A stretch of 64,000 bases of DNA from Planctomycetota bacterium. Its GTDB lineage: Bacteria > Planctomycetota > Planctomycetia > Planctomycetales > Planctomycetaceae. This document shows, one piece after another, positions 54,383 through 63,657 of the stretch; the stretch's first letter is position 1, and the number at the start of each line of letters is the position of its first letter. The stretch covers positions 62,001 to 126,000 of the forward strand of contig JAHZKX010000017.1 of NCBI GenBank assembly GCA_022600195.1. The letters run 5' to 3'. A program made the translations under genes and the position numbers. The notes below the pieces were generated by a model that was not told where the DNA came from, did not search any database, and saw nothing but the letters and a program-made list of their open reading frames with translations.

Positions 54383-54907
54383 ATGAGCAAAAATTCGGAA
54401 AAAACAGGCTGGCGGATCAAGATAGGATTTGCTCTCTTCATCGTGAGCATCGGCTGGCCACTGATGATACCGCTTTTACCTTTAGTCGGCGTCTCAAATG
54501 CCATGACGGCAACGTTTACGGGAGTCATGCTCTTTGCAGCAGAGTTATTACTTGTCGCTGCCGTCGCCATTTCAGGTAAAGATGGTTTCGCTTTTATCAA
54601 GAACGCTGTGTTCGGCTTTTTGAAATCATATGGTCCTCCCGAAGAAGTCAGCCCTATCCGCTACAGGATTGGACTGGTTATGTTTGGGATACCCTTACTA
54701 CTTGGTTGGTTGTCACCCTACCTGGGCCACCTGCTTCCCGGGATGGAGACGCGAGGGCAGAGCTACGCCATTGCGTCCGATGTGCTGCTGTTGATCAGCC
54801 TGTTTGTGCTGGGTGGTACTTTCTGGGACAAGCTACATTCGCTGTTTCGACATAATGCGTATGTCGTTTTTCCCGACAAGGTTAACACTTTAGACACACA
54901 GGACTGA
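54383..54907 (+). CDS. Four-TM membrane protein, possibly of the transporter-suffix type
   Basis: The 174-residue protein starts at an ATG with GTGGAGA just upstream. It has four hydrophobic segments (about residues 12-33, 39-62, 92-114 and 127-146). The first reads IGFALFIVSIGWPLMIPLLPLVG, which resembles small proteins described as having a transporter suffix domain; this is recall, not a search result. It is divergent from the DUF1501 gene and converges with the acetyltransferase gene. Confidence 0.7.
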   Translation: MSKNSEKTGWRIKIGFALFIVSIGWPLMIPLLPLVGVSNAMTATFTGVMLFAAELLLVAAVAISGKDGFAFIKNAVFGFLKSYGPPEEVSPIRYRIGLVMFGIPLLLGWLSPYLGHLLPGMETRGQSYAIASDVLLLISLFVLGGTFWDKLHSLFRHNAYVVFPDKVNTLDTQD

Positions 54908-55070
54908 GATGATAATTCTGACAAGATTGCTTTGCTTTCGAACTACCACGAAACAAAATAAAAACGTTCACACGACCCGTTGGAGTGCACATTCGGAAAT
55001 TCCGAAATAAAATCAAGTTTTCGTTTCGATGATGATCAGATCTCAAAATCGGACATAATTCTAACCCTGC

Positions 55071-55664
55071 TCAACGTGGCCTTGTTGCCTGAAACATCAG
55101 GTGTGCTTTCACCGTGGGCCATTCGCTGGCAATGATGGAATAGACACACGTATCGCGGAGTGTGCCGTTCGGTGCGATTTGATGGCTGCGTAGAATCCCA
55201 TCAAGCTTCGCGCCAAGACGCTCGATACCAGCGCGGCTTTGTTGATTGAAAAAATGCGTTCGAAACTCAACGGCAATGCAATCCAGCAATTCAAACGCAT
55301 ACGTCAGTAATAACAGTTTGCACTGTGTATTCAAGCCAGTCCCTTGCACCGATTTTCGCAACCAGGTTGACCCGATTTCAAGTCGTCGATTTGTGGCATC
55401 CACATTCATGAAAGTCGTCATACCAACGGCCTTGCCTGACGCCTTTTCGATGACCGTGAAGGGCAGCATTAATTGTTGTGCAAACAAATCAAGGCGTCTT
55501 TGGATCTCTGCGCCAACCATCTCTGGTTCAGGAACGGAAGTGTACCACAGCGTCCATAATTTTCCATCCTTAGTAGCCTCTACGAGATCGTCGAGGTGCC
55601 GCTCATCTAAAAGTTCAAGTCGAACACCCGCACCTTCAAGAGTAACAGGTTTTAACCAGGCCAT
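55071..55664 (-). CDS. GNAT-family N-acetyltransferase (RimJ/RimL type)
   Basis: The 197-residue protein starts MAWLKPVTLEGAGVRLELLDERHL, the usual entry of the Acetyltransf_3/RimL group. It continues with GKAVGMTTFMNVDATNRRLEIGSTWLRKSVQGTGLNTQCKLLLLTYAFE. The V(Q/R)GTGLN segment is the acetyl-CoA pyrophosphate loop (Q/RxxGxG/A). VEFRTHFFNQQSRAGIERLGAKLDGILR is the conserved C-terminal block. It transfers an acetyl group to an amine; the substrate is unknown. It stands alone between convergent and divergent neighbours. Confidence 0.9.
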   Translation of the reverse strand: MAWLKPVTLEGAGVRLELLDERHLDDLVEATKDGKLWTLWYTSVPEPEMVGAEIQRRLDLFAQQLMLPFTVIEKASGKAVGMTTFMNVDATNRRLEIGSTWLRKSVQGTGLNTQCKLLLLTYAFELLDCIAVEFRTHFFNQQSRAGIERLGAKLDGILRSHQIAPNGTLRDTCVYSIIASEWPTVKAHLMFQATRPR

Positions 55665-55973
55665 CGTTTAAGCTTTCTTAGAAATCTCCCCAATTGCTGA
55701 CACTCGCAAAGAGGCAGAAGAAGCAGATCTGAACTGCCAATACGAATTCATTATCGGTCGTTGTGTTGACACAAAATTGATGACACGATTCTTTAAACAG
55801 GGTTCACTAAGGCATACCAATAATACCAGGATTGCTCTCATATTTCTAACAACACGAAAAAAACCGCACTCTTGTGCGAGTAACTCGATATCATGGAAAA
55901 GATTGGTTATTTTATTCATTGGCCTCAACCCAGGATGTGGGGCGGCATTGTCACTTACTGTGATCAGGATTGA
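55665..55973. other. Intergenic region upstream of the SGNH-like gene
   Basis: Short frames exist on both strands here but none has a ribosome site, signature or plausible composition. AGGA lies 4 bases before the SGNH-like ATG at the right end. Nothing else was recognised. Confidence 0.45.
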
Positions 55974-57722
55974 ATGATTCAAAACATGAAACACCTAACC
56001 TTCTTCATCACTCTCATCGTATTCCCGGCAATGGTTTCCTTCGCAGAAGACAAACCGAAGCAAACCGCGAACCAGCCTGCTCTCAAACAGGACATCGTTG
56101 GCTTGTGGCTGATGGGGCAATCTCTGTGTGAAGGTGCCGAGTCTTTACCGCTCGTCACACCCACTGATGAAGGCTGGGGAAACTTGATGTTCCAACGCGG
56201 AGTGCGCACTTGGTCTTACGGCAAGCTTGGTAACAAACCGCAAGCTCGACCTGCAGAGCAGTTTACCTTCGTGCCTCTCTCCGCAACAAAAAATGGCGGA
56301 CTGGGTGAAACTATCGCTAATGGGCTGGCCGATCATCTGAAAGCCCGTTGGCTCCTTTTTCTAGAAAACCGAAGCCAGCGGAAGAACGAAGCCCCCCATT
56401 TCCTGGCCGCTTATGCCGGTCAGGGTGGACGTCTCATTGACGAGCTTTCCAGCGTCGATCAATCGACCGACCCACGCACTCCCAAATCACGCCAACATGG
56501 TGGCGGCTATTACAAAACCAGTCTCGACGATGCACGTCGCGCCAAAGCGCAAGCGGAAGCGATGGGAAAAGACTTTGCCATCGCCGCTTTGATCTGGATG
56601 CAGGGCGAAGCGAATGCCGGCCCCACCGGCGGCATCAATCCCAGTCGCTGGGGAAAGGAACTCACGCGACCCGCTGGACAAGAATGGTATCGCGATCGGC
56701 TCATCCATTATCGAAAGCAATGGTCGCGCGACCTGCAGAAGATCACGGGACAAACCGACGAAATCCCCATGTTTACTTACCAGACCCTGAGTCCGGCTGG
56801 CGAGGCGCAACTCATGGCTGCCGACCTTGACCCGCACATCACGATGGTCGGCCCCCACTACATGGTGCCGAGCGCCGTCAACAGTCGCTATGCGGGCAGG
56901 TACGGAGATCCGATTCACCTGTCAGCAGATGGCGAACGCTGGTTCGGCGAGCAGATTGCCAAGGTCGTGCACCGCGTCCTTAAAGAAGGCGAAGCATGGC
57001 AACCCCTGCGTCCGCGAAAGTCATGGATCGCCCCCGATCGAACGAGTCTGCTGGTAGAGTTTCAGGTACCAAGACCGCCACTGGTTTTGGATGAGACATT
57101 TCTTCCACGCGAACAGTATTCATCGAGAAACAGCTTCCAATCGCTCTATGGATTCCAAATCCGAGACGCAGCCCGCGCTGTCGCAGGAATCAAGTCTGCT
57201 GAAGTCGAAGCGCCCAACCGCATTCGTATCCGGCTGGCCTCCCCCTTGAAAGCAGACACTACATTTACACTCAGCTATGGCCTGCCATATGCCGGTCAGA
57301 TCGGGAAAATCGCAAGCATTCGAAAAGGTCCTTCCGTTGCCAAACAGCCCACAACTGAATTGCTCATCAAGGGAAATCTCAAGCAACAATTGAAATCACT
57401 GATAGCTGAAGGAGCCTTCTACGTCACCAACATGCTCACCGGCGACGCCTATGCGCGCGTCCCCATCCGCCACGTTGAAGAAGAGGAGAATATCACCGTG
57501 CTCCGCTTCGAAAATCGTGAACGCCGCAACCAGACCGACTTTGAGACAGGCCAGACACTCACTGCAATGCGTGGTTTTTCCTACGGGAACCTGCGGGATT
57601 CCGACTCCGAACAGGCCATCTATCAGTTCGCCGACTCAGCCTATGGAACCCGCGCCGGACAAGCCTACCCACTCTGGAACTGGTGCGTACTCTTCAAGCA
57701 ATTTCCCATTTCGGAAAAATGA
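55974..57722 (+). CDS. Secreted SGNH / sialate-O-acetylesterase-like protein
   Basis: The 582-residue protein has a signal peptide (to ~residue 24, MVSFAED). Block I is LWLMGQSLCEG with Ser50 as the likely nucleophile, in place of the GQSNM of sialate O-acetylesterases. The block ALIWMQGEANAG resembles the WHQGESD block, and block V is GDPIHLSADG with Asp312 and His315 as the remaining catalytic pair. The C-terminal ~230 residues look like beta-sandwich domains (RPRKSWIAPDRTSLLVEFQVP; RNQTDFETGQTLTAMRGFSYG). Deacetylation of a glycan outside the cytoplasm is the best inference. AGGA lies close before the ATG. Confidence 0.8.
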   Translation: MIQNMKHLTFFITLIVFPAMVSFAEDKPKQTANQPALKQDIVGLWLMGQSLCEGAESLPLVTPTDEGWGNLMFQRGVRTWSYGKLGNKPQARPAEQFTFVPLSATKNGGLGETIANGLADHLKARWLLFLENRSQRKNEAPHFLAAYAGQGGRLIDELSSVDQSTDPRTPKSRQHGGGYYKTSLDDARRAKAQAEAMGKDFAIAALIWMQGEANAGPTGGINPSRWGKELTRPAGQEWYRDRLIHYRKQWSRDLQKITGQTDEIPMFTYQTLSPAGEAQLMAADLDPHITMVGPHYMVPSAVNSRYAGRYGDPIHLSADGERWFGEQIAKVVHRVLKEGEAWQPLRPRKSWIAPDRTSLLVEFQVPRPPLVLDETFLPREQYSSRNSFQSLYGFQIRDAARAVAGIKSAEVEAPNRIRIRLASPLKADTTFTLSYGLPYAGQIGKIASIRKGPSVAKQPTTELLIKGNLKQQLKSLIAEGAFYVTNMLTGDAYARVPIRHVEEEENITVLRFENRERRNQTDFETGQTLTAMRGFSYGNLRDSDSEQAIYQFADSAYGTRAGQAYPLWNWCVLFKQFPISEK

Positions 57723-57750
57723 ATTGTTCGCGTACGATTCGGTTTCGAAT

Positions 57751-58722
57751 TCACTCCCCGGGGTAACGATCCCAGCGGTAGGCGAGTTTTGAATTTTTCC
57801 AAAAGACTTTGTCGAGGGCCGACTGTCCTTTATCCTGCAGATACTCAACCAGAATTTTTTGCAGCGTCACATAGTCGGCTGCGCGTTCCGAAACGGGCCA
57901 GTTACTGCCGAAGACCATGCGATCGACGCCAATGTTTTTCCAGATCACATCCAGCGTAGGACGATAATAGGATACGTCGTCGGGAACCTTTTTGGGATTT
58001 TTACGTGAGGCGCCTTCTACCAATGCGGAGATCTTAATAAAGACCTGCCTTTGGTCAGATAGTGCTTCCATAGATCGCTTCCATTGCGGGTCAATCTCAT
58101 CCCCGTTAACGGCTGTGTTGCCAATATGATCCACGACGATTCGTAAATCGGGAACCAGCTTTGCAACCTGCTGTGCACTTTCGAGCGTGGCTGGCGGACC
58201 GTTCAAATCGATCTCCAGTCCCGCATCAGCCAGCATTTTCAAATCGTCGACAAATCGTTGATTTGGTAATCCCGCCTGAATCACATTATGCAACACGCGA
58301 ATGCCTTTATAGAGCGGATTTTTGGAAAATCGTTTGAGGTGTTTGCGAAAGTCTTCTTCGCCGGGTGTCAATCTTCCCACAAAACCAATAATGACCGGAT
58401 TCTCTTTCGCCTGATCCAAAATCCACTGATTGTCTTCTACCCATTTACTGGCTTCCACAACCACCGTGGCATTCACGGGCTGATATTTTTTCAGTTCGAC
58501 AAAATCTTTCGGCAAGACCCTGCGATAGAGTGAAGAACCTTTGGGAGGCCAGGGTACGCCTTCGGGACGCGTGGGATCATAAAAATGTGTATGGGTATCG
58601 ACCACTTTCGTCGGCAGAAGTACGCGGGATTTACTATCCGCACTCAAGCCAGCCCCGGTCTGAGCCGCCATCACTCCGGCTGATGCAGTCTTCAAAAATG
58701 TACGACGATTGATCTGTCCCAT
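57751..58722 (-). CDS. Tat-exported amidohydrolase-2 family lactonase/hydrolase
   Basis: The 323-residue protein has a twin-arginine signal (NRRTFLKTASAGVMAAQTG). A TIM-barrel amidohydrolase follows: VVDTHTHFYDP carries the metal His pair (44, 46), VVVEASKWVEDNQWIL and LRIVVDHIGN the second set of residues, and MVFGSNWPVSERAADY the catalytic Asp-type loop. The family includes L-rhamno- and L-fucono-lactonases and 2-pyrone-4,6-dicarboxylate lactonase. Export from the cytoplasm is unusual for those enzymes, but common in planctomycetes. The ATG at 58722 is preferred (GAGGAA upstream) to one at 58749. Confidence 0.88.
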   Translation of the reverse strand: MGQINRRTFLKTASAGVMAAQTGAGLSADSKSRVLLPTKVVDTHTHFYDPTRPEGVPWPPKGSSLYRRVLPKDFVELKKYQPVNATVVVEASKWVEDNQWILDQAKENPVIIGFVGRLTPGEEDFRKHLKRFSKNPLYKGIRVLHNVIQAGLPNQRFVDDLKMLADAGLEIDLNGPPATLESAQQVAKLVPDLRIVVDHIGNTAVNGDEIDPQWKRSMEALSDQRQVFIKISALVEGASRKNPKKVPDDVSYYRPTLDVIWKNIGVDRMVFGSNWPVSERAADYVTLQKILVEYLQDKGQSALDKVFWKNSKLAYRWDRYPGE

Positions 58723-58916
58723 GATGCTGTTCCTCTGTGTTGGTTTCATTCAGTGTGAACATGTTGACTATATCAGAATACCAAATATTTCTCAGTCTGC
58801 CATATCTCTCTACCTTGACAATAATATACGTAATCGTCGCTCAGATTTGAATCGCACTTCCCTTTGACGGTTGTTTTTGCTAATTTTCACGTTCTGCGTA
58901 TCTTCACTACCTCATT

Positions 58917-60632
58917 ATGAGAAAATTGTTGCCAGGATCGGCTGCAAGCATATTCAACGGACTTGATACTGTCATGCCCGAGTCAGATGACCATAACTCG
59001 AGTTGGAATCGTCGTGAACCACAGTCGTTTGAGACTGAGGATTCAGGGACTGGTCAATGGGAAAATTCCGGCACGGAAAGCCCGCGCGAGTGGGATGCAA
59101 GTGACTTTGATCTCTCTCTCAAATTTGAAGATTACGCCCCACTCTGGATGCAGAAAGTGAAATCGTTTTTTGGTAAAGATCCGGAATGGTCTCTAGCTTC
59201 CAGCGTTGGTGCGATCGCCATCATCCTTACGGTTTTACTTTTATTGGCCATGCCCGATCACAGGCCTATGGATGTTGCCGCCGACTTTGCCGAACCTGTT
59301 ATCCTGGGAAGCCTGCCCGATTCGAAGCCCATCGATTCACGCATTGAATTCGTTACCCCCGACTCGTTTCTCCTGGTCGATTTTGAAACAGAGCCGCTCT
59401 ATGTCTCGTTTGGGAATGAGCATCATCCTTTCTCAGGGATTGCAGCCCGAGAAGAAAAACCGACTCGACTCAAATTGCCCGATTTTAATCTGACGCCAGA
59501 GCCCGCATCATCACTGGTATTGAATGTCCAGAAAATCAGAGTCATCGAACGGGAAATGCTGGACCCGAATATCGACGCGCAGTTTTTAGTCGAAGCAAAA
59601 TCTGATTCAGTTGAACTTCATAGTCAACTGGAGCCCGCTGATCGATTCCTGTTTAATCAAAACTGGAAACTCATTGATCTTGCCAGAGTTGATCTGATAG
59701 AACCTCAAATCATTCGCCCTACGCTGTACCACGAACGATATCCCGGTAGTCAACCCAGTAGACAACATCTACAGGTGGGACAGGAACAAGCCTTTGAACG
59801 CAGCCGACTCGATCATCTGACTAGTGTGACTGCGCCGCAGCAGGAAGCGAAATTGAATCTGGATATTCGCAAGCAGTTTCCCGAATCGGGAACTACGAAT
59901 CAATTGTTAACGTATTCCATTCTTGTGAAAAATAGTGGCACCTCTCCTGCCTACGATGTTCACGTTGATGAAACTCTCTCGCCTCTGACCAGTCTGGTTG
60001 ATTTTTCTCCTAGAGGGGAAGTCAAAGAGAATCACCTGCACTGGAAAATTTCCCGGCTGGATCCCAAGGAAGAACGCGAACTCCGTGTCAAAGTATTTCT
60101 GAATCAGACTGGGAATGTAAAAACAAATTCGAAGATCAAACTGGTTTCGAATGTAGCAGCCTCGACTCAAATCACTGCCCTGAATCTGGATGTACAAATC
60201 AAAGGCCCTGAAACGGTGACCGAGGGAGACATCTTCGGAATTGATTTTGTGATCACCAATCAGGGAGAGCGAAATCAGAAAGAAGTCAGTCTGGATCTGG
60301 ACCTGCCCGCAGGGCTGGAACATCAACAGGGGCGACAACTCACATTGAAAATTGATCAACTGGATTCAAAACAGTCACGCACGTTTCGTGCCCGCGTCAA
60401 AGCGACAAAAACAGGTATCGTCAGCTCGCAGGCCACTCTCATGGCAGAAGGTCTCGCGCTAGGCGAAGCAGCGCTAGATCAAAAAGTCGTAAAAAGAATA
60501 ACCGAACGCAAGCCAGCGCCTGCAAAACAGGTAACACCTGCACGATCCCCTTCTGCAGGATCTCCCTCGGCTCCGGCGCAAAGCTGCCCTTGCCAGCCGA
60601 TCACACTGCCTGTGTTCTACTTTGTGCCTTAG
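58917..60632 (+). CDS. Membrane protein with DUF11-type beta-sandwich repeats
   Basis: The 571-residue protein has an acidic cytoplasmic N-terminus of about 95 residues and one TM (~98-118, SSVGAIAIILTVLLLLAMP). The large extracytoplasmic part contains two DUF11/CARDB-like domains (~325-415: LLTYSILVKNSGTSPAYDVHV; ~425-515: IDFVITNQGERNQKEVSLDL). The C-terminus is Pro/Ala/Ser-rich and ends CPCQPITLPVFYFVP. DUF11 domains are common in planctomycete surface proteins, and the role is probably structural. The ATG at 58974 is an alternative start; neither has a good ribosome site. Confidence 0.75.
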   Translation: MRKLLPGSAASIFNGLDTVMPESDDHNSSWNRREPQSFETEDSGTGQWENSGTESPREWDASDFDLSLKFEDYAPLWMQKVKSFFGKDPEWSLASSVGAIAIILTVLLLLAMPDHRPMDVAADFAEPVILGSLPDSKPIDSRIEFVTPDSFLLVDFETEPLYVSFGNEHHPFSGIAAREEKPTRLKLPDFNLTPEPASSLVLNVQKIRVIEREMLDPNIDAQFLVEAKSDSVELHSQLEPADRFLFNQNWKLIDLARVDLIEPQIIRPTLYHERYPGSQPSRQHLQVGQEQAFERSRLDHLTSVTAPQQEAKLNLDIRKQFPESGTTNQLLTYSILVKNSGTSPAYDVHVDETLSPLTSLVDFSPRGEVKENHLHWKISRLDPKEERELRVKVFLNQTGNVKTNSKIKLVSNVAASTQITALNLDVQIKGPETVTEGDIFGIDFVITNQGERNQKEVSLDLDLPAGLEHQQGRQLTLKIDQLDSKQSRTFRARVKATKTGIVSSQATLMAEGLALGEAALDQKVVKRITERKPAPAKQVTPARSPSAGSPSAPAQSCPCQPITLPVFYFVP

Positions 60633-60734
60633 AGGCGATCTGAGTTGATTCGCTCTCCCCCCTTCGGGTACCATCAAAGGTAGAAATGCGACACTTGAGT
60701 TCCGAGTCCCTCAATTCACAGAGAGCGCACCCGT

Positions 60735-62213
60735 ATGAGATTTTCAAGGCAATCAAAACAAAACTGCTTATGCCTGACTTTACTTACAAGCATTGTTTTC
60801 CTGAGTACTATCATTCCCGTTAACGCATCAGAGCCCCAGCGCAGACAGGGTGAAATGGCGGGAGAAGTGACTACCAACTCTGTCATTCTTCAGTCCCGGC
60901 TGACGGCTGCGAACTTAGATGAATCGGGTGACTTGCCAGGACACGCTGGTGTCGCCCGTTTCGAACTTTCCACGAACAACGATTTTGCAAACTCCTTTTT
61001 CACCGAATGGATCACCGCGGAACCAGACTATGATTTTCTGATCAAGACGCTCGTTTCCAAATTGAAGCCGGGAACGCGCTATTTTTATCGACTCCAATAT
61101 GGTTCAGAAAAAACATCGACCAAAACAGGACCAGCGAATACGTTTAAAACATTACCAGCAGCCGCACAACCTGCAGAAATCAGTTTCGCGGTTGTCACAG
61201 GTATGAACTATGAGGGATTTTATAACGGCATCGGAAAAAAGCGTCCCGCATATCAGGGACCGGACAAACATTTAGGATTCCCGGCGCTGGTCAGTATTTT
61301 AAAATTGAAGCCCGATTTCTTTGTTGGCACCGGCGATAACGTCTATTACGATCATCCCCGAAAAAACTCAGCGCAAACCACCGACGCTCTGAGAAAAAAA
61401 TGGCATGAACAATTTGCGCAACAACGTTATGTTGATCTCTTCGCACAGGTTCCCACTTACTGGGAAAAAGACGATCACGATTTTCGGTATAACGATTGTG
61501 ATCTCACTGGTAACAAAGCGCCCTCCAATGAACTGGGACTACGCATGTTTCGCGAGCAGGTGCCCATCGTTGATCCAAAAAAGAAAAACCCGATTACGTA
61601 CCGCACCTATCGCATGGGAAAATTACTTCAGGTCTGGTTTACAGAAAATCGCGATTACCGCAGCCCGAACCGCTCTCCCGATGGACCGGAAAAAACCATC
61701 TGGGGTGTCAAACAACGTAACTGGCTCAAACAGACACTCAAAGATTCAGATGCCACATTCAAACTGATCATCTCACCCACTCCCCTGATTGGACCGGATG
61801 ATAAATCGAAAACTGACAACCATACCAACGTCGGTGGCTTCCAGCATGAACGTGATGAATTCTTCAACTGGATCAAGCAGGAAAAGCTGGAGCAACGCGG
61901 ATTGTATCTGATCTGTGGAGACCGTCATTGGCAATATCATTCAATTGCCCCTTCCGGCATTGAAGAATTTTCAACGGGTGCACTCGTTGATGCCAACTCC
62001 AGACTGGGTATCAAGCCCGGATCAAAACGGGGAACTGATCCTCTCGCAGAAATGAAACAACCCTATACATCAAACCCTGCCTCAGGGGGCTTTCTGCTGG
62101 TCAAAGTCAAACCGGCTGAAGCAGGAAAATCGGGAACCGTTTCCTTTCTATTCTATGATGAGAACGGCGTGCTGTTGCATCAGGTACAAAAAACACGTCC
62201 TGTAGATCAATGA
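60735..62213 (+). CDS. PhoD-like alkaline phosphatase
   Basis: The 492-residue exported protein (signal to ~residue 32) has an FN3-like N-domain (GEMAGEVTTNSVILQSRL, RYFYRLQYG) and a PhoD-type metallophosphatase core. Metal-binding landmarks are FFVGTGDNVYYDHP, YWEKDDHDFRYNDCD and LICGDRHWQYHSI. PhoD enzymes are Ca/Fe-dependent phosphodiesterases or monoesterases that release phosphate outside the cytoplasm. Export here would be Sec-type, as no RR motif was seen in the signal. It is followed by the DUF6807 gene on the same strand. Confidence 0.88.
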   Translation: MRFSRQSKQNCLCLTLLTSIVFLSTIIPVNASEPQRRQGEMAGEVTTNSVILQSRLTAANLDESGDLPGHAGVARFELSTNNDFANSFFTEWITAEPDYDFLIKTLVSKLKPGTRYFYRLQYGSEKTSTKTGPANTFKTLPAAAQPAEISFAVVTGMNYEGFYNGIGKKRPAYQGPDKHLGFPALVSILKLKPDFFVGTGDNVYYDHPRKNSAQTTDALRKKWHEQFAQQRYVDLFAQVPTYWEKDDHDFRYNDCDLTGNKAPSNELGLRMFREQVPIVDPKKKNPITYRTYRMGKLLQVWFTENRDYRSPNRSPDGPEKTIWGVKQRNWLKQTLKDSDATFKLIISPTPLIGPDDKSKTDNHTNVGGFQHERDEFFNWIKQEKLEQRGLYLICGDRHWQYHSIAPSGIEEFSTGALVDANSRLGIKPGSKRGTDPLAEMKQPYTSNPASGGFLLVKVKPAEAGKSGTVSFLFYDENGVLLHQVQKTRPVDQ

Positions 62214-62365
62214 TTGAGCACGTTTTCTGGCCAATCTTCTATATTCGCTGAACTTCGATATTCAATCGGCAGAATATTGCAACCGATTAATGAAAGCGGG
62301 TAGCATAGAGTCTGTCCATTTGACTGAGTTTTGGGAAAGCAGTCTCTCACCCTGGAAAGAATGAG

Positions 62366-63634
62366 ATGAAACAAGTCGCGCACTTTTTTAGTTTCGCATT
62401 TCCGATTCTGATCTGCTTTCTGTTCGGAATCACTGATTCCATACAAGCAGAAAATCCCACCATTGGACATATCACCCTCATAGCCGGTAAATATCCCATT
62501 GAGAATGAACCGGTTTTTGCAACGCTGCCTGAATCCGGATTCTCTCATCAGGGAGTCTACCTTATCGAAAAAAGGGACACAGGTCCCAATACCATCGCCG
62601 CTCAAATTGAAAACAGGGGCCATGCAGCAGACCGGCTCTGGTTCATACCGCTCGGAAAAACGACAGCCGGGACCACTCGCGTATTTGAGATCAAGGCAGG
62701 TCGCACAACACTTGAAAACCGGGTTTCGATCAAAGACACAGGAAAGGCTTATCAGTTTCGTGTTGGAAACCAGCCCGTCTTGAATTATAACTACAAACAT
62801 ATTCCCGCACCGAAACCATTGGATTTCCTTTATGGGCGCAGTGCCCATATCCATCCGATCTGGACCCCCGGTGGTAAAATTGTTTCCGATGAATTTCCCC
62901 CCGATCATGCCCATCAGAGTGGACAGTTTCTCGCCTATACCAAAGCAGTGTTCGAAGGACGGAACCCCAATTTCTGGGAAATCAAAAACAAAAAAGGACG
63001 CGTGCGTTTTCATAAATTAATCTCGCAACAACAGGGACCCGTCTTTGCGGAATTAAAAGTGGCACAGGAACACGTCGATCTGACAGGACCTGAAGAAAAA
63101 GTGGCTCTCAACGAAACCTGGACGATTCGTGTCTGGAATCAGACTGAAAAACAGCCAGCCTTCTGGGTGTATGATCTTTCATCAGAAGCCCAGTGTGCCA
63201 CGAACAGCACTTTGCATCTTCCCAAATATCATTATGGTGGCATGGCCATTCGCGGCGGTCGTGGCTGGACTAAAGAGACTTGTCGCTTTTTAACCTCAAA
63301 TGGGAAAACCAGAAAAAACGGTAACCATGATCGATCTCGCTGGTGTGACATCTCTGGCAAAAAAGTGGCTGAAGACACTCTGAGTGGTTTTACGATCCTG
63401 AGTCATCCAGATAATTTTCGTCACCCGGAACCGGTGCGCATTCATCCTTCCATGCCTTATATGGTGTTTACTCCCTGTGCCTTGGGAGACTGGAAAATCG
63501 AACCGGGCAAACCCAACATCAGCCGCTATCGATGTCTGGTTCACGATGGAGGGGCCTCTCAACGAACCGAACAAAACTGGCAGAACTATGCCAATCCACC
63601 ACAAGTTATATTACAGTTAGTCACAAAAAACTAA
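62366..63634 (+). CDS. Secreted DUF6807 (PmoA-like) protein
   Basis: The 422-residue protein has a signal peptide (to ~residue 28). The family hallmark is the block YNYKHIPAPKPLDFLYGRSAHIHPIWTPGGKIVSDEFPPDHAHQSG (residues ~135-180, given here by its key motifs HIHPIW and DHAHQSG). Despite the PmoA-family label, it is unrelated to membrane methane monooxygenase. The function is unknown, though genomic neighbours are often glycan-degrading. The His/Asp-rich block suggests a metal or sugar site. GGAAAG upstream supports the ATG. It precedes an amidohydrolase gene by 23 bases, so the two are probably co-transcribed. Confidence 0.85.
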   Translation: MKQVAHFFSFAFPILICFLFGITDSIQAENPTIGHITLIAGKYPIENEPVFATLPESGFSHQGVYLIEKRDTGPNTIAAQIENRGHAADRLWFIPLGKTTAGTTRVFEIKAGRTTLENRVSIKDTGKAYQFRVGNQPVLNYNYKHIPAPKPLDFLYGRSAHIHPIWTPGGKIVSDEFPPDHAHQSGQFLAYTKAVFEGRNPNFWEIKNKKGRVRFHKLISQQQGPVFAELKVAQEHVDLTGPEEKVALNETWTIRVWNQTEKQPAFWVYDLSSEAQCATNSTLHLPKYHYGGMAIRGGRGWTKETCRFLTSNGKTRKNGNHDRSRWCDISGKKVAEDTLSGFTILSHPDNFRHPEPVRIHPSMPYMVFTPCALGDWKIEPGKPNISRYRCLVHDGGASQRTEQNWQNYANPPQVILQLVTKN

Positions 63635-63657
63635 TTTGATTGCTGAAAGAGACGCGC

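Noticed and set aside
55668-55994. Minus-strand frame of 108 codons
   Set aside because: It overlaps the start of the SGNH-like gene, has no ribosome site and no recognisable motif.
62207-63013. Open frame of 268 codons on the minus strand
   Set aside because: It is antisense to the DUF6807 gene, has no ribosome site or recognisable motif, and the plus-strand frame carries the clear family hallmark.
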